NCBI RefSeq assembly: GCF_003952225.1
Contig: NZ_CP034437.1
Location: 207,501 to 270,000 of the forward strand
Source of the DNA: Paenibacillus albus
GTDB taxonomy: Bacteria > Bacillota > Bacilli > Paenibacillales > Paenibacillaceae
Direction of reading: 5' to 3'
Length of the DNA stretch: 62,500 nt
Shown here piece after piece: positions 28,490-40,635 of the stretch. Numbering within the stretch: position 1 is the first letter of the stretch; the number at the start of each line of letters is the position of its first letter. Below the pieces are notes generated by a model that was not told where the DNA came from, did not search any database, and saw only the letters and a list, made by a program, of their open reading frames with translations. The translations under genes were made by a program, and so were the position numbers.

Positions 28490-31400
28490 TTACGACTCTA
28501 CAGGCACGCTCTCTGCTTCTGCTTGTTGCTCTTCAGGGCTTAGCACATCATCCATACCGGCAACATGTACACTGCGATAACGCTGCATACCTGTACCTGC
28601 AGGGATAAGCTTACCGATAATAACGTTCTCTTTAAGACCAAGCAGCTGATCGACTTTTCCTTTAATTGCTGCATCCGTCAAGACACGAGTTGTCTCTTGG
28701 AAGGAAGCTGCCGACAAGAAGGAGTCAGTCTCAAGCGATGCTTTGGTAATACCAAGCAATACTGGTTTCGCAACTGCTGGCTCTTTGCCAGCTAAAATTG
28801 CTTCACGGTTATTCGCTTCGTACTCATGAATATCGACGAAGGCACCTGGCAACAGTGTTGTATCACCAGCTTCAACGATACGGATCTTACGCAGCATCTG
28901 CTTAACCATTACTTCAATATGCTTGTCGTTGATTTCTACCCCTTGGTTCCGGTATACGCGCTGAACTTCTTGCAAAATGTAGTTCTGAACGCCACGGATA
29001 CCTTTGATACGGAGCATATCCTTCGGATCGATCGATCCGTCTGTCAGTTCATCACCGGCTTCGATCTGTTTGCCTTTGACGGCACGGATACGCGAACCAA
29101 ATGTGACAGTGTATACTTTCGTTTCAGCTTCACCTTGGACTTCGATTTCACGGCGGTCCTTCGTCTCACGGATGTCTTTAATGACACCGTCGATTTCGGA
29201 AATGATCGCTTGACCTTTCGGATTACGTGCCTCGAAGAGCTCCTGAATACGCGGCAAACCTTGCGTAATATCGTCTCCGGCTACACCGCCGGTATGGAAG
29301 GTACGCATTGTGAGCTGAGTTCCTGGTTCACCGATCGATTGCGCAGCGATAATACCGACCGCTTCACCGATTTCAACGAATTTACCTGTTGCCAGGTTAC
29401 GTCCGTAACAGATTTTACATACGCCATGACGCGCACGGCAGCTGAGTACGGAACGGATTTGCAAGCTTTCAACACCTGCAGCAATAACTTCCTCTGCTTT
29501 GTTCGAGTCAATCAGCTGATTGCGGTGAAGGATAACTTCACCCGTTTGCGGATTGCGAACAGTTTCGAAGGAATAGCGACCTTCAATACGGTCGTACAGG
29601 TCTTCAATAACCTCTTTACCGTCTTGGATCTTACTAACTCTAAAGCCTTTATCTGTTCCGCAGTCATCTTCGCGCACGATAACGTCTTGTGCAACGTCAA
29701 CGAGACGACGAGTCAGGTAACCTGAGTCAGCTGTACGCAGAGCGGTATCGGCAAGACCTTTACGCGCACCGTGCGTCGAGATGAAGTACTCGAGGACCGT
29801 CAGACCTTCACGGAAGTTCGATTTGATAGGCAACTCGATGATACGACCTGATGGGTTGGCCATCAGACCACGCATACCGCCAAGCTGTGTAATTTGCGAT
29901 TTGTTACCCCGTGCTTTGGAGTCAACCATGAGCATGATGGAGTTGTAACGATCCATCGATTTCATGAGGACGTCCGTAATTTGGTCTTTCGTCTTACTCC
30001 AAATTTCGATTACACGGTCATAACGCTCTTCGTTCGTGATCAAACCGCGACGGTATTGATTCGATACGACTTTAACTTTATCTTCCGACTCTTTCAGAAT
30101 CTCCTGTTTCTCCGGCGGAACGATAACGTCTGATACAGCAACTGTAATACCAGCACGAGTGGAGTAGGTGAATCCAAGTTGTTTAATGTGATCAAGCATG
30201 ATGGAAGTCCGCGTTGTGTGGTATAGACGGAAACACTCAGCAATGATAAGACCGAGGTATTCCTTACCCACGCCACCCACAGTAGCCAATCCATCCATAA
30301 ACTTCATCAAATCAGAGCCTTTTTCATGGACAAAATATTTATCCGGAGTTCCGTTCAGCAAATTCACCTTTGTAGGTTCGTTGATGTACGGGAAGTCCGC
30401 TGGATAGATTTCGTTGAAAATGACTTTACCAACCGTTGTGCAAATCAGTGCTTTCTGCTGCGCATCGGTAAAGGACGTTTTCTTAAGCACCTTAACTGGA
30501 ATAAAGATACGTGCATGCAGCGATACGATACCGCGTTGGTATGCGGAAATTGCTTCGTTAACGTTAGCAAATACCGAACCTGCACCTTTCGCCTCTTTGT
30601 TGTCCATTGTCAGGTAGTAGCTGCCTAGAACCATATCCTGGGAAGGAGTTACGACCGGCTTACCATCTTTCGGGTTCAAAATGTTACCCGATGCGAGCAT
30701 CAGCAAACGAGCTTCTGCTTGCGCTTCTGCGGAAAGCGGTACGTGAACGGCCATTTGGTCACCGTCGAAGTCAGCGTTGTAAGCTGTACAAACGAGCGGG
30801 TGAAGTTTAATTGCGCGGCCTTCAACAAGAATTGGTTCAAACGCTTGAATACCCAAACGGTGAAGAGTTGGGGCACGGTTCAATAGTACCGGATGCTCCC
30901 GAATTACTTCTTCAAGCACATCCCATACTTCAGGGCTAACACGTTCAACTTTACGCTTCGCACTCTTAATGTTGTGCGCGAGACCTTTGTTGACAAGCTC
31001 CTTCATTACGAACGGTTTGAAGAGCTCAAGCGCCATTTCTTTCGGCAAACCACATTGGTACATTTTCAAGCTAGGACCGACAACGATAACGGAACGACCG
31101 GAATAGTCAACCCGTTTACCGAGCAAGTTCTGACGGAAACGTCCTTGTTTACCTTTAAGCATATGGCTGAGCGATTTAAGCGGACGGTTACCTGGACCCG
31201 TTACTGGGCGGCCACGGCGACCGTTATCGATCAAGGCATCAACCGCTTCTTGAAGCATACGTTTCTCGTTCTGTACGATAATATCCGGCGCACCGAGATC
31301 GAGCAGACGCTTCAGACGGTTGTTACGGTTAATTACACGGCGATACAGGTCATTCAGGTCAGACGTTGCAAAACGGCCGCCATCGAGCTGTACCATCGGA

Positions 31401-32116
31401 CGAAGCTCTGGAGGAATAACAGGCAGCACATCAAGAATCATCCATTCCGGCATATTTCCGGAGTTGCGGAATGCTTCGATGACTTCAAGACGCTTGATCG
31501 CACGGTTACGGCGCTGGCCTTGAGCAGTACGAAGATCTTCTTTCAGTGTTTCAAGCTCACGCTCAACATCGATGTCTTGAAGCAATTTCTTTACTGCTTC
31601 AGCACCCATGCCAGCATGGAAGCCATATCCGTATTTCTCACGGTAGCTGCGGTATTCTTTCTCCGAGAGCAGCTGCTTCTTCTCAAGCGGCGTATCTCCT
31701 GGATCAGTTACTACATAAGATGCAAAATAGATAATCTCTTCAAGCGAACGAGGAGACATATCAAGCGCAAGCCCCATACGGCTCGGAATTCCTTTGAAGT
31801 ACCAAATATGAGATACAGGAGCTGCAAGCTCAATGTGACCCATACGCTCACGGCGAACCTTCGCACGTGTTACTTCGACGCCACAACGGTCACAGACGAC
31901 GCCTTTATAGCGTACACGTTTGTACTTACCGCAATGACATTCCCAGTCTTTCGTAGGCCCGAAGATCTTTTCGCAGAAAAGACCTTCTTTCTCCGGTTTC
32001 AAAGTCCTATAGTTGATCGTTTCCGGTTTCTTAACTTCTCCGCGGGACCACGATCGGATTTTATCCGGAGATGCCAAACCAATCTTCATATACTCGAAGT
32101 TGTTCACGTCCAACAA
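28490..32116 (-). CDS. rpoC: DNA-directed RNA polymerase subunit beta'
   Basis: 1208 residues. The zinc site [20 protein letters not shown] lies near residue 60, the catalytic NADFDGD carries the three Asp that hold the active-site magnesium, and the second zinc region near residue 880 reads [24 protein letters not shown] of the trigger-loop area is present. The start is a TTG at 32116 after GGAGGGTTGCTCC; a second TTG follows at once. Downstream of rpoB with a 154-base gap. Confidence 0.98.
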   Translation of the reverse strand: MLDVNNFEYMKIGLASPDKIRSWSRGEVKKPETINYRTLKPEKEGLFCEKIFGPTKDWECHCGKYKRVRYKGVVCDRCGVEVTRAKVRRERMGHIELAAPVSHIWYFKGIPSRMGLALDMSPRSLEEIIYFASYVVTDPGDTPLEKKQLLSEKEYRSYREKYGYGFHAGMGAEAVKKLLQDIDVERELETLKEDLRTAQGQRRNRAIKRLEVIEAFRNSGNMPEWMILDVLPVIPPELRPMVQLDGGRFATSDLNDLYRRVINRNNRLKRLLDLGAPDIIVQNEKRMLQEAVDALIDNGRRGRPVTGPGNRPLKSLSHMLKGKQGRFRQNLLGKRVDYSGRSVIVVGPSLKMYQCGLPKEMALELFKPFVMKELVNKGLAHNIKSAKRKVERVSPEVWDVLEEVIREHPVLLNRAPTLHRLGIQAFEPILVEGRAIKLHPLVCTAYNADFDGDQMAVHVPLSAEAQAEARLLMLASGNILNPKDGKPVVTPSQDMVLGSYYLTMDNKEAKGAGSVFANVNEAISAYQRGIVSLHARIFIPVKVLKKTSFTDAQQKALICTTVGKVIFNEIYPADFPYINEPTKVNLLNGTPDKYFVHEKGSDLMKFMDGLATVGGVGKEYLGLIIAECFRLYHTTRTSIMLDHIKQLGFTYSTRAGITVAVSDVIVPPEKQEILKESEDKVKVVSNQYRRGLITNEERYDRVIEIWSKTKDQITDVLMKSMDRYNSIMLMVDSKARGNKSQITQLGGMRGLMANPSGRIIELPIKSNFREGLTVLEYFISTHGARKGLADTALRTADSGYLTRRLVDVAQDVIVREDDCGTDKGFRVSKIQDGKEVIEDLYDRIEGRYSFETVRNPQTGEVILHRNQLIDSNKAEEVIAAGVESLQIRSVLSCRARHGVCKICYGRNLATGKFVEIGEAVGIIAAQSIGEPGTQLTMRTFHTGGVAGDDITQGLPRIQELFEARNPKGQAIISEIDGVIKDIRETKDRREIEVQGEAETKVYTVTFGSRIRAVKGKQIEAGDELTDGSIDPKDMLRIKGIRGVQNYILQEVQRVYRNQGVEINDKHIEVMVKQMLRKIRIVEAGDTTLLPGAFVDIHEYEANNREAILAGKEPAVAKPVLLGITKASLETDSFLSAASFQETTRVLTDAAIKGKVDQLLGLKENVIIGKLIPAGTGMQRYRSVHVAGMDDVLSPEEQQAEAESVPVES

Positions 32117-32270
32117 GGAGCAACCCTCCTTCGTCCTGGTTCACTTAAGTTTGCTGTATACATGCCTTGGTAGCCAGCGGAGCGCCTCTGTTAGAGAGGC
32201 ACCCGCCGGCTTGATCCGCCCGTGAAGAAGGATCGACATTGTTTATGACATTAAACAGTGATGCGGCTTA

Positions 32271-35200
32271 TTATTCGACGCCGACCTCTGTACCTTCTAG
32301 ATTGAGGTTGAGCTTGTCAGAAGCTCCATCATCCTCATCATCCATCTCTTTCATTTCGATCTCTTCTTCATTCTCAGTCAGGATCTTAACGTCCATACCC
32401 AAGCTCTGAAGCTCTTTGATCAAAACTTTGAACGATTCAGGCACGCCCGGTTCCGGAACGTTCTCACCCTTCACGATCGACTCATACGTTTTGACGCGAC
32501 CGACAACGTCATCGGACTTCACGGTCAAAATCTCTTGCAGTGTATAAGCAGCGCCGTAGGCTTCAAGCGCCCATACTTCCATCTCCCCGAAACGCTGACC
32601 GCCGAACTGAGCTTTACCACCCAGAGGCTGTTGCGTAACGAGCGAGTAAGGACCAGTGGAACGAGCATGGATTTTATCATCAACCATGTGCGCCAGTTTG
32701 ATCATGTACATGACACCAACGGTAACTTCACGCTCGAACGGTTCGCCGGAGCGTCCGTCGTATAGAATTGTTTTACCGTTACGCTGCATGCCTGCTTCTT
32801 CCATGGTATCGAATACGTCGTACTCTCGAGCACCGTCGAATACAGGAGTTGCAGAGTGAATGCCAAGGTGTTTACAAGCCATGCCAAGGTGAACCTCGAG
32901 CACTTGACCAATGTTCATACGCGATGGTACCCCGAGCGGGTTAAGAACAACCTCTACAGGCGTGCCGTCTGGCAGGAACGGCATATCTTCTTCCGGAAGG
33001 ATACGAGCGATGACACCTTTGTTACCGTGACGTCCCGCCATTTTGTCCCCTTCGGAGATCTTACGTTTCTGAGCAATATAAGCACGTACGAGTTGGTTAA
33101 CGCCTGGTGGCAGCTCATCACCGTTCTCGCGCGTAAATACTTTAACGTCAACGACGATACCGTCAGTACCGTGAGGTACGCGGAGGCTCGTATCACGAAC
33201 TTCGCGCGCTTTCTCACCGAAGATCGCATGCAGCAAACGTTCTTCAGCCGTCAGCTCCGTAACACCTTTAGGCGTTACTTTACCAACGAGAATGTCCCCT
33301 GCGCTGATTTCAGCACCGACACGGATGATGCCGCGCTCATCTAGGTTGCGGAGCGCTTCTTCACCGACGTTCGGAATGTCGCGTGTAATTTCTTCAGGTC
33401 CGAGCTTCGTGTCACGCGCTTCAGACTCATATTCTTCAATATGAATCGACGTGTACACGTCCTCTTTAACGAGTTTCTCACTAAGTAGAATCGCATCTTC
33501 GTAGTTATAGCCTTCCCACGTCATGAACGCAACGACAACGTTACGTCCGAGAGCCAATTCGCCCATTTCTGTGGAAGGACCGTCAGCTAGGATATCGCCT
33601 TTCTTAACGATGTCGCCTTTGTGGCAAAGCGGACGCTGGTTGATACATGTACCTTGGTTAGAACGCATAAACTTATGCAACTTCATCTTCACAAGGTCGC
33701 CTGTAACCGGTTTGCCGTCTACCATTTCAACACGACGCAGCCAAATCTCGTTAGCAGAAACGCGTTCAATAACGCCATCATGCTTGGCAACGATACATAC
33801 GCCGGAATCTTTCGCAGACTTGTGCTCCATACCCGTTCCGACAAGCGGAGCTTTCGGAATAAGAAGCGGCACAGCCTGACGTTGCATGTTGGAACCCATG
33901 AGCGCACGGTTGGAGTCATCGTTCTCAAGGAACGGAATGAGCGCCGTTGCGACGGATACAACTTGTTTCGGCGATACGTCCATGTAGTCAACGCGTTCGG
34001 TTGGCATGGTCAAAATGTTGTCCGCCTGCTTGTTGTAACGAACGATAACCGCATCATCTACGAATTTACCTTCATCGGTAAGCTTCGCATTCGCTTGCGC
34101 GATAACGTAGTTATCCTCTTCATCCGCAGTCAGGTATGCAATTTGTTCCGTAACGACACCGACTTTAGGATCAACCCAGCGGTATGGAGCTTCGATAAAG
34201 CCATATTCATTAATGCGCGCAAATGTCGACAGGGAGTTGATCAGACCGATATTCGGTCCCTCTGGCGTCTCGATCGGACACATACGGCCATAGTGAGAGT
34301 TATGAACGTCTCGAACCTCAAAGCCCGCGCGCTCACGAGTCAAACCGCCCGGTCCGAGTGCGGACAGACGACGTTTGTGCGTAAGTTCGGCAAGTGGATT
34401 CGTTTGATCCATAAATTGCGACAATTGCGAGGATCCGAAGAACTCTTTAATCGAAGCAATAACAGGACGAATGTTAATAAGCGCCTGAGGTGTAATAGCA
34501 TTCGCGTCCTGAATGGACATACGCTCACGAACAACGCGCTCCATACGGGACAAACCGATACGGAACTGGTTCTGGAGCAGCTCGCCAACGGAACGCAAAC
34601 GACGGTTACCCAAGTGGTCGATATCATCTGTGCTACCAACACCATGAAGCAAATCGATGAAGTAGTTGATAGATGAGATAATATCAGCAGGCGTAACATG
34701 TTTAACTGCTTTGTCAATAATGCCGTTTGCAATAACCTTGATCACTTTACTCTCGTCGAGCGGAGAGTAAACGCTGATCGTTTGCAATGGAATGCTGTCA
34801 GCATCAAGCACACCGTTCGCAACGTGATAGGTTTTGAAGCCTACGTTATTCTCCAAGTGCGGAATGAGATCGTCCAGCAAACGACGGTCAATCATTTGAC
34901 CTGCTTCAGCGAGAATCTCTCCTGTAGCCGGATCAACTAATGTTTCAGCCAGTCGTTGGTTGAACAAACGGTTCTTGATGTGAAGTTTCTTATTAATCTT
35001 GTAACGTCCAACGTTAGCCAGATCATAGCGCTTTGGATCAAAGAAACGAGCTACTAGCAAGCTCTTAGCGTTATCCAGCGTCGGCGGCTCGCCTGGACGA
35101 AGTCTTTCGTAAATCTCGATAAGCGCTTTTTCGGTGGAATCGGTGTTATCCTTATCCAGCGTATTGCGGATATATTCGTCATGGCCCAGCAATTCCAATA

Positions 35201-35816
35201 TTTCAGCATCTGTTCCAAAACCAAGCGCACGAAGAAGAACCGTCACCGGAATTTTACGAGTACGATCGATACGAACATAGATGATATCCTTCGCATCAGT
35301 CTCAAGTTCCAGCCAAGCACCACGGTTCGGAATCACAGTTGCTGTATAGTTTTTCTTGCCGTTTTTGTCCACTTTCGTACTAAAGTACACGCTTGGTGAA
35401 CGAACCAATTGGCTGACGATAACACGTTCCGCACCATTGATAATGAATGTGCCCGTTTCGGTCATTAGCGGGAAATCGCCCATGAACACTTCTTGCTCTT
35501 TCACTTCGCCGGTTTCTTTGTTAATGAGTCGCACTTTCACACGCAGCGGAGCTGCGTAAGTAACGTCGCGTTCCTTCGACTCATCGACTGAGTACTTAGG
35601 CTCACCAAGTGAATAATCGATGAACTCAAGCATCAAATTACCTGTAAAATCCTGAATCGGCGAGATGTCTTGGAAAAGCTCAAGCAAGTCCTTCTCCAAA
35701 AACTTCTCGTACGATTTTTGTTGGATTTCAATCAGGTTCGGAACTTCGAGCACCTCGCGGATGCGGGCATAGCTTCTACGTGTGCGACGCCCATACTGAA
35801 CAAGTTGTCCTGCCAA
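32271..35816 (-). CDS. rpoB: DNA-directed RNA polymerase subunit beta
   Basis: 1181 residues if started at the TTG at 35816, giving [14 protein letters not shown], which fits relatives; GGTGAGGTTAAG just upstream is the ribosome site, and the ATG at 35834 would place that site inside the gene. The rifampicin pocket [26 protein letters not shown] has no classic resistance change. The C-terminal clamp part ends in an acidic tail. It is transcribed from its own promoter with a long leader, and rpoC follows. Confidence 0.97.
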   Translation of the reverse strand: MAGQLVQYGRRTRRSYARIREVLEVPNLIEIQQKSYEKFLEKDLLELFQDISPIQDFTGNLMLEFIDYSLGEPKYSVDESKERDVTYAAPLRVKVRLINKETGEVKEQEVFMGDFPLMTETGTFIINGAERVIVSQLVRSPSVYFSTKVDKNGKKNYTATVIPNRGAWLELETDAKDIIYVRIDRTRKIPVTVLLRALGFGTDAEILELLGHDEYIRNTLDKDNTDSTEKALIEIYERLRPGEPPTLDNAKSLLVARFFDPKRYDLANVGRYKINKKLHIKNRLFNQRLAETLVDPATGEILAEAGQMIDRRLLDDLIPHLENNVGFKTYHVANGVLDADSIPLQTISVYSPLDESKVIKVIANGIIDKAVKHVTPADIISSINYFIDLLHGVGSTDDIDHLGNRRLRSVGELLQNQFRIGLSRMERVVRERMSIQDANAITPQALINIRPVIASIKEFFGSSQLSQFMDQTNPLAELTHKRRLSALGPGGLTRERAGFEVRDVHNSHYGRMCPIETPEGPNIGLINSLSTFARINEYGFIEAPYRWVDPKVGVVTEQIAYLTADEEDNYVIAQANAKLTDEGKFVDDAVIVRYNKQADNILTMPTERVDYMDVSPKQVVSVATALIPFLENDDSNRALMGSNMQRQAVPLLIPKAPLVGTGMEHKSAKDSGVCIVAKHDGVIERVSANEIWLRRVEMVDGKPVTGDLVKMKLHKFMRSNQGTCINQRPLCHKGDIVKKGDILADGPSTEMGELALGRNVVVAFMTWEGYNYEDAILLSEKLVKEDVYTSIHIEEYESEARDTKLGPEEITRDIPNVGEEALRNLDERGIIRVGAEISAGDILVGKVTPKGVTELTAEERLLHAIFGEKAREVRDTSLRVPHGTDGIVVDVKVFTRENGDELPPGVNQLVRAYIAQKRKISEGDKMAGRHGNKGVIARILPEEDMPFLPDGTPVEVVLNPLGVPSRMNIGQVLEVHLGMACKHLGIHSATPVFDGAREYDVFDTMEEAGMQRNGKTILYDGRSGEPFEREVTVGVMYMIKLAHMVDDKIHARSTGPYSLVTQQPLGGKAQFGGQRFGEMEVWALEAYGAAYTLQEILTVKSDDVVGRVKTYESIVKGENVPEPGVPESFKVLIKELQSLGMDVKILTENEEEIEMKEMDDEDDGASDKLNLNLEGTEVGVE

Positions 35817-36205
35817 CTTAACCTCACCCCTCATGTCTGCTTCACAGAAAGTGAACAATGACCTTGTATAAACAAGCTTAAACAGTTCGCTGTTACTACT
35901 CGCTCATGAATTAAACACATTCACTCACAAGCAAGAGACCTCGAACGTTTATCACATTGTTAGAATCAGCTCTGCACCTTTAAGCAAATACTGATTCAAA
36001 TAAAGAAAAGCCCTTATCGAGAGTTCGAAAGAAGAGCATACCTCTGTCAGTCATACCTTTACAGCATAGACTTTAAAAGTCTCATATCAAGTAATTTTGA
36101 CCCAAAATGTAAACATTATACGTCAAATGCGCGTATTCTATACGTTAAAATACCGCTTGACATTTTAGTTCACTAAAGACATTGTGCCCATTTTAATACT
36201 GACAT
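35817..36205 (-). promoter_or_regulatory. long 5' leader of rpoB
   Basis: About 390 bases without a credible gene lie between the predicted start point and rpoB. It is AT-rich and holds a second possible -10 (TATAAT near 36119) and a palindrome GACTTTTAAAGTC. No known riboswitch or protein-binding leader was recognised. Confidence 0.5.
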
Positions 36206-36211
36206 TTTATA

Positions 36212-36240
36212 ATGATATCACATTAGAAAAGTCAAGTCAA
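36212..36240 (-). promoter_or_regulatory. promoter of rpoB-rpoC
   Basis: TTGACT (36235-36240) and TATCAT (36212-36217) with 17 bases between on the minus strand. A second, overlapping TTGACT with TATAAA at 18 bases is also possible. A perfect 8-bp inverted repeat (ACAAAATG-TT-CATTTTGT, 36240-36257) abuts the -35 box. Confidence 0.65.
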
Positions 36241-36258
36241 CAAAATGTTCATTTTGTA

Positions 36259-36861
36259 CTAGTCTTCCTTTATCGACCTGAATATACGATAACCCTTGTC
36301 CTTGGTCACCTCTTCGACATTGCCAAAAATCGCTTCGAGCTTCGCTTCTGCGGATGGTGCACCCTGCTTCTTCTGAATAACGACCCACATTGCGCCGCCT
36401 GGAGCTAGTAAGTTCGCGCCTTCTTCAAAGATACGATGGACCACTTCTTTGCCTGCTCGAATTGGCGGATTCGTAATGATTGTATCGAAGGTTCTGCCTT
36501 GCACGCTCTCATAAATATCGCTTTGCAGCGCTTTAGCATTCGTCACACCGTTCAACTTCGCATTCTCATTCGCGAGGCCGATCGCGCGTTCATTAATATC
36601 AATCATCGTAACTTGACCTGAACTCGCCAGCTTCGCCGCTGTAATCCCGATCGGTCCGTAACCGCAGCCAACATCAAGCACATTCGCCTGTTCGCTTAAC
36701 TCAAGCGCTTCAAGCAGCACTCTACTGCCATAGTCAATGCCCGTCTTCGAGAATACGCCAGCATCCGTCACGAATTTCAGCTTAAGCCCTCGAATCTCCG
36801 TCTCTAGCTGGTGTCGATTATGCTCGGTACTAGGCTTGCGCGTGTAATAATGGTCTGCCAC
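36259..36861 (-). CDS. rsmC: Class I SAM-dependent methyltransferase, RsmC-like (YbxB)
   Basis: 200 residues. The SAM-binding motif LDVGCGYGPIG is near residue 62, and TNPPIRAGK is the N-P-P-[FI] active-site motif of base amine methyltransferases. RsmC methylates G1207 of 16S rRNA in E. coli; the Bacillales homologue lies between rplL and rpoB as here. The exact substrate is inferred. It starts with GTG at 36861 after AAGGAGGATGTTTC. Confidence 0.88.
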   Translation of the reverse strand: MADHYYTRKPSTEHNRHQLETEIRGLKLKFVTDAGVFSKTGIDYGSRVLLEALELSEQANVLDVGCGYGPIGITAAKLASSGQVTMIDINERAIGLANENAKLNGVTNAKALQSDIYESVQGRTFDTIITNPPIRAGKEVVHRIFEEGANLLAPGGAMWVVIQKKQGAPSAEAKLEAIFGNVEEVTKDKGYRIFRSIKED

Positions 36862-36902
36862 GAAACATCCTCCTTCAACAAAACAGTCCTATAAATTAAG
36901 GA

Positions 36903-36932
36903 AACCCCTTGAAGCAAGTGCTCCAAGGGGTT
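36903..36932 (-). terminator. attenuator-like hairpin after rplL
   Basis: AACCCCTTG/CAAGGGGTT (9 bp, 12-base loop) follows the rplL stop codon and is followed by a poor T run (TTTCC). It may partly stop transcripts from rplJL before rsmC. Confidence 0.6.
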
Positions 36933-36953
36933 CGCCCGCCGTTAAGCGGATTA

Positions 36954-37313
36954 TTACTTCACTTCTACGGAAGCGCCTGCTTCTTCAAGCTTAGCTTTAA
37001 CAGCTTCAGCGTCTTCTTTGGAAACTCTTTCTTTAACTGCTTTAGGAGCGCCGTCAACAAGGTCTTTCGCTTCTTTCAGGCCAAGACCTGTGATTTCGCG
37101 AACTACTTTGATAACGTTGATTTTGGAAGCACCAGCGTTGTTCAAGATTACGTCGAACTCAGTTTGCTCTTCAACAGCAGCAACTGCGCCGCCTGCCGCT
37201 GCAACTGGAGCTGCAGCAGTTACGCCGAATTCTTCTTCGATTGCTTTAACCAGGTCGTTCAGTTCGAGTACGTTCATGCCTTTAATGGCTTCCAAGATTT
37301 GCTCTTTACTCAT
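36954..37313 (-). CDS. rplL: 50S ribosomal protein L7/L12
   Basis: 119 residues. The N-terminal dimer domain (1-35), an Ala/Gly-rich hinge (about 38-52) and the C-terminal factor-binding domain with [21 protein letters not shown] are all present. It forms the stalk with L10. The ATG at 37313 follows TTGGAGGTTTATCTC; the open frame upstream is not used. It follows rplJ. Confidence 0.97.
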   Translation of the reverse strand: MSKEQILEAIKGMNVLELNDLVKAIEEEFGVTAAAPVAAAGGAVAAVEEQTEFDVILNNAGASKINVIKVVREITGLGLKEAKDLVDGAPKAVKERVSKEDAEAVKAKLEEAGASVEVK

Positions 37314-37376
37314 GAGATAAACCTCCAATAATTTGTTTTGTTTTTGTTGTTAAATTCCGGCTTGCCGGATAGGAAA

Positions 37377-37874
37377 TTAAGCTTCTTGTTTCTCTGCAAC
37401 AGCTTTAACCGCAAGGGCGAAGTTGCGCATTGGTGCTTGAAGCACGCTGAGGAGCATGGAGAGCAAACCTTCGCGGGAAGGCAGATCTGCCAATGCTTTA
37501 ATTTCTTCTGCGTTGAATACTTGACCTGCGATAACGCCGCCTTTAAGTTTCAGTGCGTCGTTCTTCTTAGCGAAGTCAGCCAAGATTTTAGCAGGAGCAA
37601 CAGCATCCTCTTTACTGAACGCGATTGCTGTAGGACCAGCAAGAGCGGCATCCAGCTCAGTAAGTTCTGCGTTAGCAGTTGCACGACGAACCAAGGAGTT
37701 CTTCAATACTTGGAACTCAACGTTCGCTGCGCGCAATTGTTTACGAAGCTCAGTTACTTGAGCAACGTTAAGACCACGGTAATCAGCAACAACTGTAGCG
37801 GAGCTTTCACGAAGTTTCGTTGTGATTTCTGCAACAGCAGCTTCTTTACCTTGAATGATATTTGCGTTAGCCAA
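37377..37874 (-). CDS. rplJ: 50S ribosomal protein L10
   Basis: 165 residues. L10 anchors the L7/L12 stalk. [21 protein letters not shown] and [18 protein letters not shown] are signatures. The start is TTG at 37874, eight bases after GGGAGGTG; the GTG at 37883 lies inside that site. In many bacteria L10(L12)4 binds its own leader to stop rplJL expression; a matching leader precedes it. Confidence 0.96.
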   Translation of the reverse strand: MANANIIQGKEAAVAEITTKLRESSATVVADYRGLNVAQVTELRKQLRAANVEFQVLKNSLVRRATANAELTELDAALAGPTAIAFSKEDAVAPAKILADFAKKNDALKLKGGVIAGQVFNAEEIKALADLPSREGLLSMLLSVLQAPMRNFALAVKAVAEKQEA

Positions 37875-38085
37875 AATGTACACCTCCCGTTATGTTATCA
37901 ACATCCCGATCGAACGAAAGCGGAGTCTTTCCCAGCCGGTGCATGAGAAAGGCCCCCGCAGACAGTGCGAAGGCCATGATGGTCCGTAAATCGCACCTGC
38001 CAAAGCAGGCAGCGAACAAAAACGTTTATCATAACACCTCGGTAGGGAATTAAGCCGCGCAGGCACCTACTGTCTTCGGTATGCA
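37875..38085 (-). promoter_or_regulatory. L10 leader (autoregulatory RNA before rplJ)
   Basis: The transcript contains CCGAAGACAGTAGGTGC ... GGCTTAAT ... CCTACCGAGGT (38036-38080), a pattern I know from Firmicutes L10 leaders. Further down, a hairpin with GGCC and CGCA arms (37951-37975) is followed by TTTCTC and can serve as the attenuator. The L10-L12 complex is the known ligand of this family. Confidence 0.85.
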
Positions 38086-38113
38086 TATTCGAATATCAAA
38101 GTTGCGTTTTCTC

Positions 38114-38806
38114 TTAGCGGAATGCAGCTGCGTTAACACGCGCGCCAGGACCCATTGTCGAGGAAACAGCAATGTTCTTCAGGTAAACCCCTTTAGCTGC
38201 AGCCGGCTTAGCACGGTTCAGCGCATCAACCAACGATTTCAAGTTCTCGTTCAGCTTCTCAGCATCGAACGATACTTTACCGATTGGAGCGTGGATTTGA
38301 CCTGCACGGTCAAGACGGTATTCAATCTTACCAGCCTTGATCTCTTGAACGGCTTTCGTAACGTCAAACGTTACTGTACCCGCTTTAGGGTTAGGCATAA
38401 GGCCTTTACCGCCGAGGATACGACCAAGTTTACCAACTTCAGCCATCATGTCCGGAGTTGCAACGCAAACGTCGAACTCGAACCAGCCTTGTTGGATTTT
38501 AGCGATCACGTCAGCATCGCCAACATAATCTGCGCCAGCTGCTTCTGCTTCTTTAGCTTTGTCGCCTTTAGCAAAAACGAGTACGCGCTTTGTTTTACCA
38601 GTGCCGTGAGGAAGTACAACTACGCCACGAACAGCTTGGTCTTGTTTCTTAGGGTCTACACCCAGACGAACTGCTACTTCAACTGTTTCGTCGAATTTAG
38701 CACTCGAAGCTTTTTGAACGAGCTCAATAGCTTCAAGAGCTTCGTAAGTCGCTTCGGAATCAATCAGCTTTGCAGCTTCAAGATATTTTTTACCGTGTTT
38801 AGCCAT
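38114..38806 (-). CDS. rplA: 50S ribosomal protein L1
   Basis: 230 residues. L1 forms the mobile stalk at the E site. [43 protein letters not shown] and [11 protein letters not shown] are typical. The ATG at 38806 has GGAGGAAAATTTTA upstream. It follows rplK. Confidence 0.97.
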   Translation of the reverse strand: MAKHGKKYLEAAKLIDSEATYEALEAIELVQKASSAKFDETVEVAVRLGVDPKKQDQAVRGVVVLPHGTGKTKRVLVFAKGDKAKEAEAAGADYVGDADVIAKIQQGWFEFDVCVATPDMMAEVGKLGRILGGKGLMPNPKAGTVTFDVTKAVQEIKAGKIEYRLDRAGQIHAPIGKVSFDAEKLNENLKSLVDALNRAKPAAAKGVYLKNIAVSSTMGPGARVNAAAFR

Positions 38807-38940
38807 TAAAATTTTCCTCCTTGTGTGGTAGTAGCGGAAAATACTCCATGCGAAATGAAGATCCTCCCACCTAAGCGGAAAACTAATTCCGCCCAGTCAG
38901 ACAACGCCATCTGGCGTGTCCTAGATGTCTCTCATACGAA

Positions 38941-39366
38941 TTAGTCTTCGATGACAACGCCCATGCTGCGCGCTGTACCTTCAACCATGCGCATTGCTGC
39001 TTCTACAGAAGCTGCGTTGAGGTCAGGCATTTTTTGCTCAGCGATCTCACGAACGACCGAACGTTTAACTGTAGCCACTTTTTTCTTGTTAGGCTCGCCG
39101 GAACCTTTAGCAATCTTAGCAGCAACGCGAAGAAGTACTGCAGCCGGTGGAGTCTTCGTTTCGAAAGTGAAAGAACGATCCTCGAATACTGTGATTACAA
39201 CCGGGATAATAAGACCCGCTTGATCAGCTGTACGAGCATTGAACTCTTTACAGAACGCCATGATGTTTACGCCTGCTTGACCTAGTGCTGGACCGATCGG
39301 CGGAGCCGGATTCGCTTTACCAGCTGGAACTTGCAGTTTAACCAACTTGATGACCTTTTTTGCCAT
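38941..39366 (-). CDS. rplK: 50S ribosomal protein L11
   Basis: 141 residues. L11 binds the GTPase centre of 23S rRNA and is needed for RelA activation. [18 protein letters not shown] and the C-terminal RNA-binding segment GTARSMGV are present. The ATG at 39366 follows AAGGAGGTGTTCATC; an upstream in-frame start is within the site. Confidence 0.97.
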   Translation of the reverse strand: MAKKVIKLVKLQVPAGKANPAPPIGPALGQAGVNIMAFCKEFNARTADQAGLIIPVVITVFEDRSFTFETKTPPAAVLLRVAAKIAKGSGEPNKKKVATVKRSVVREIAEQKMPDLNAASVEAAMRMVEGTARSMGVVIED

Positions 39367-39450
39367 GATGAACACCTCCTTGCCGTAATAATCACATGTT
39401 TGTACAACAACTCATCGCCGTAAGGCAATTAGCTGTGCGCGGCAGGTCTA

Positions 39451-39993
39451 TTAAACCTTCTCGACTTGACCGTAGTCAAGTTCAACAGGAGTCTCTCTAC
39501 CGAACATGTTGACATGCACCTTCAGCTTGCTCTTGTCGAGTAGAATTTCTTCCACTGTTCCGACAAAATTAGCGAATGGCCCAACTTTAACACGCACTGT
39601 CTCCTTCAGATCGAATTCGATCTTCGGTTTAGGCTCTTCCATGCCCATGTGTTTCAAAATCTGCTCCACTTCATCAGGCAAAAGTGGGGTAGGCTTCGAA
39701 CCTGAGCCAGTCGAACCGACAAATCCGGTTACGCCGGGAGTGTTGCGAACGACATACCAGGAATCATCCGTCTGAACCATTTCGACGAGGACATAACCAG
39801 GGTAAACTTTACGCATGACGGTCTTCTTCTTACCGTCCTTGTTTACTACCTCTTCCTCCATCGGTACAAGCACGCGGAAGATTTTGTCTTCCATGCCCAT
39901 GGATTCAACACGTTTCTCCAAATTCGCTTTTACTTTGTTCTCATACCCTGAATAGGTGTGAACAACATACCATCTTTTCTCCATCGTTTCCAT
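39451..39993 (-). CDS. nusG: Transcription termination/antitermination protein NusG
   Basis: 180 residues. The NGN domain (KRWYVVHTYSGYENKVK) and a C-terminal KOW domain (VGPFANFVGTVEEILLDKSKLKV) are clear. NusG modulates RNA polymerase pausing. The ATG at 39993 is 7 bases from AGGGTGG; another ATG at 39984 is possible. It follows secE, and rplK-rplA come next, the usual order. Confidence 0.96.
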   Translation of the reverse strand: METMEKRWYVVHTYSGYENKVKANLEKRVESMGMEDKIFRVLVPMEEEVVNKDGKKKTVMRKVYPGYVLVEMVQTDDSWYVVRNTPGVTGFVGSTGSGSKPTPLLPDEVEQILKHMGMEEPKPKIEFDLKETVRVKVGPFANFVGTVEEILLDKSKLKVHVNMFGRETPVELDYGQVEKV

Positions 39994-40017
39994 TCTCAAG
40001 CCACCCTTGGACCCTTC

Positions 40018-40227
40018 TTAAACAATCAGTTCAACCAATGCGGAAATCCCGATGTCAAGAACCCAGAAGTAAATTGTCACGGCTACAATCGTAAAGAAAA
40101 CTACGAGCGTATAGCTTGTCAATTCCTTTCGGCTTGGCCAGCGGACCTTCTTCAGTTCCGCGAAGCTGTCGGTTAAGAAGGAAAAAGTCGACCCGAAGCT
40201 TTGCTTCAGTTTAGCTAAAAATGCCAC
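40018..40227 (-). CDS. secE: Preprotein translocase subunit SecE
   Basis: 69 residues, the short Gram-positive form with one membrane segment (about 40-60). The amphipathic helix and hinge KKVRWPSRKELTSYT are conserved. It clamps SecY. The start is GTG at 40227, seven bases after GGAGG; another GTG at 40233 is too near the site. Confidence 0.95.
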   Translation of the reverse strand: MAFLAKLKQSFGSTFSFLTDSFAELKKVRWPSRKELTSYTLVVFFTIVAVTIYFWVLDIGISALVELIV

Positions 40228-40247
40228 GTCCACACCTCCAAATTGAC

Positions 40248-40397
40248 CTATCGAGTTTCGCGATGAGGAGTATGCTCGTTACAATACTTGCAAAACTTCT
40301 TCATCTCAATACGGTCAGGGTGATTCCGTTTGTTCTTGCTCGAAGCATAGTTTCTTTGTTTGCAGTTTGTGCAAGCCAACGTAATAATTACCCGCAT
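40248..40397 (-). CDS. rpmG: 50S ribosomal protein L33
   Basis: 49 residues, [17 protein letters not shown] at the start and [14 protein letters not shown] at the end. The two CxxC pairs mark the zinc-binding L33 type. The ATG at 40397 follows GGGAGGTGTCAGC. It begins the rpmG-secE-nusG transcript, as in B. subtilis. Confidence 0.96.
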   Translation of the reverse strand: MRVIITLACTNCKQRNYASSKNKRNHPDRIEMKKFCKYCNEHTPHRETR

Positions 40398-40508
40398 TGC
40401 TGACACCTCCCGAACTTACCATAAATAAATAAAGTTTTGATGCATTTATGTGAATCTGCCTGATTCAGAACCCATAATAAAAAAAGACCTATTTAGGGCT
40501 ACCAAAAC

Positions 40509-40537
40509 ACTTTATCACAAGCAAATTTCAGTGTCAA
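40509..40537 (-). promoter_or_regulatory. promoter of rpmG-secE-nusG
   Basis: A perfect TTGACA (40532-40537) and TAAAGT (40509-40514) with 17 bases between on the minus strand. The transcript would begin just before a small hairpin (CCTAAATAGG) and a T run. The rest of the 328-base rpmG-sigH gap also holds the sigH terminator and an inverted repeat (40636-40651). Confidence 0.7.
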
Positions 40538-40635
40538 CGGAAAACTGTTCCTGCACACTGCATATCGCTTGCTCGCCATTCACACAAGAGACATAGACGA
40601 CAGACCAAATAAGACGAACTTTTCCATTTCCGCAA

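Noticed and set aside
30893..32173. 426-codon plus-strand frame over rpoC
   Set aside because: Shadow of the conserved N-terminal half of beta'; no start site.
34340..34520. rifampicin-resistance change in rpoB
   Set aside because: The pocket residues (Gln, Asp, His, Arg, Ser, Leu positions) look wild type; the few differences are normal for the family.
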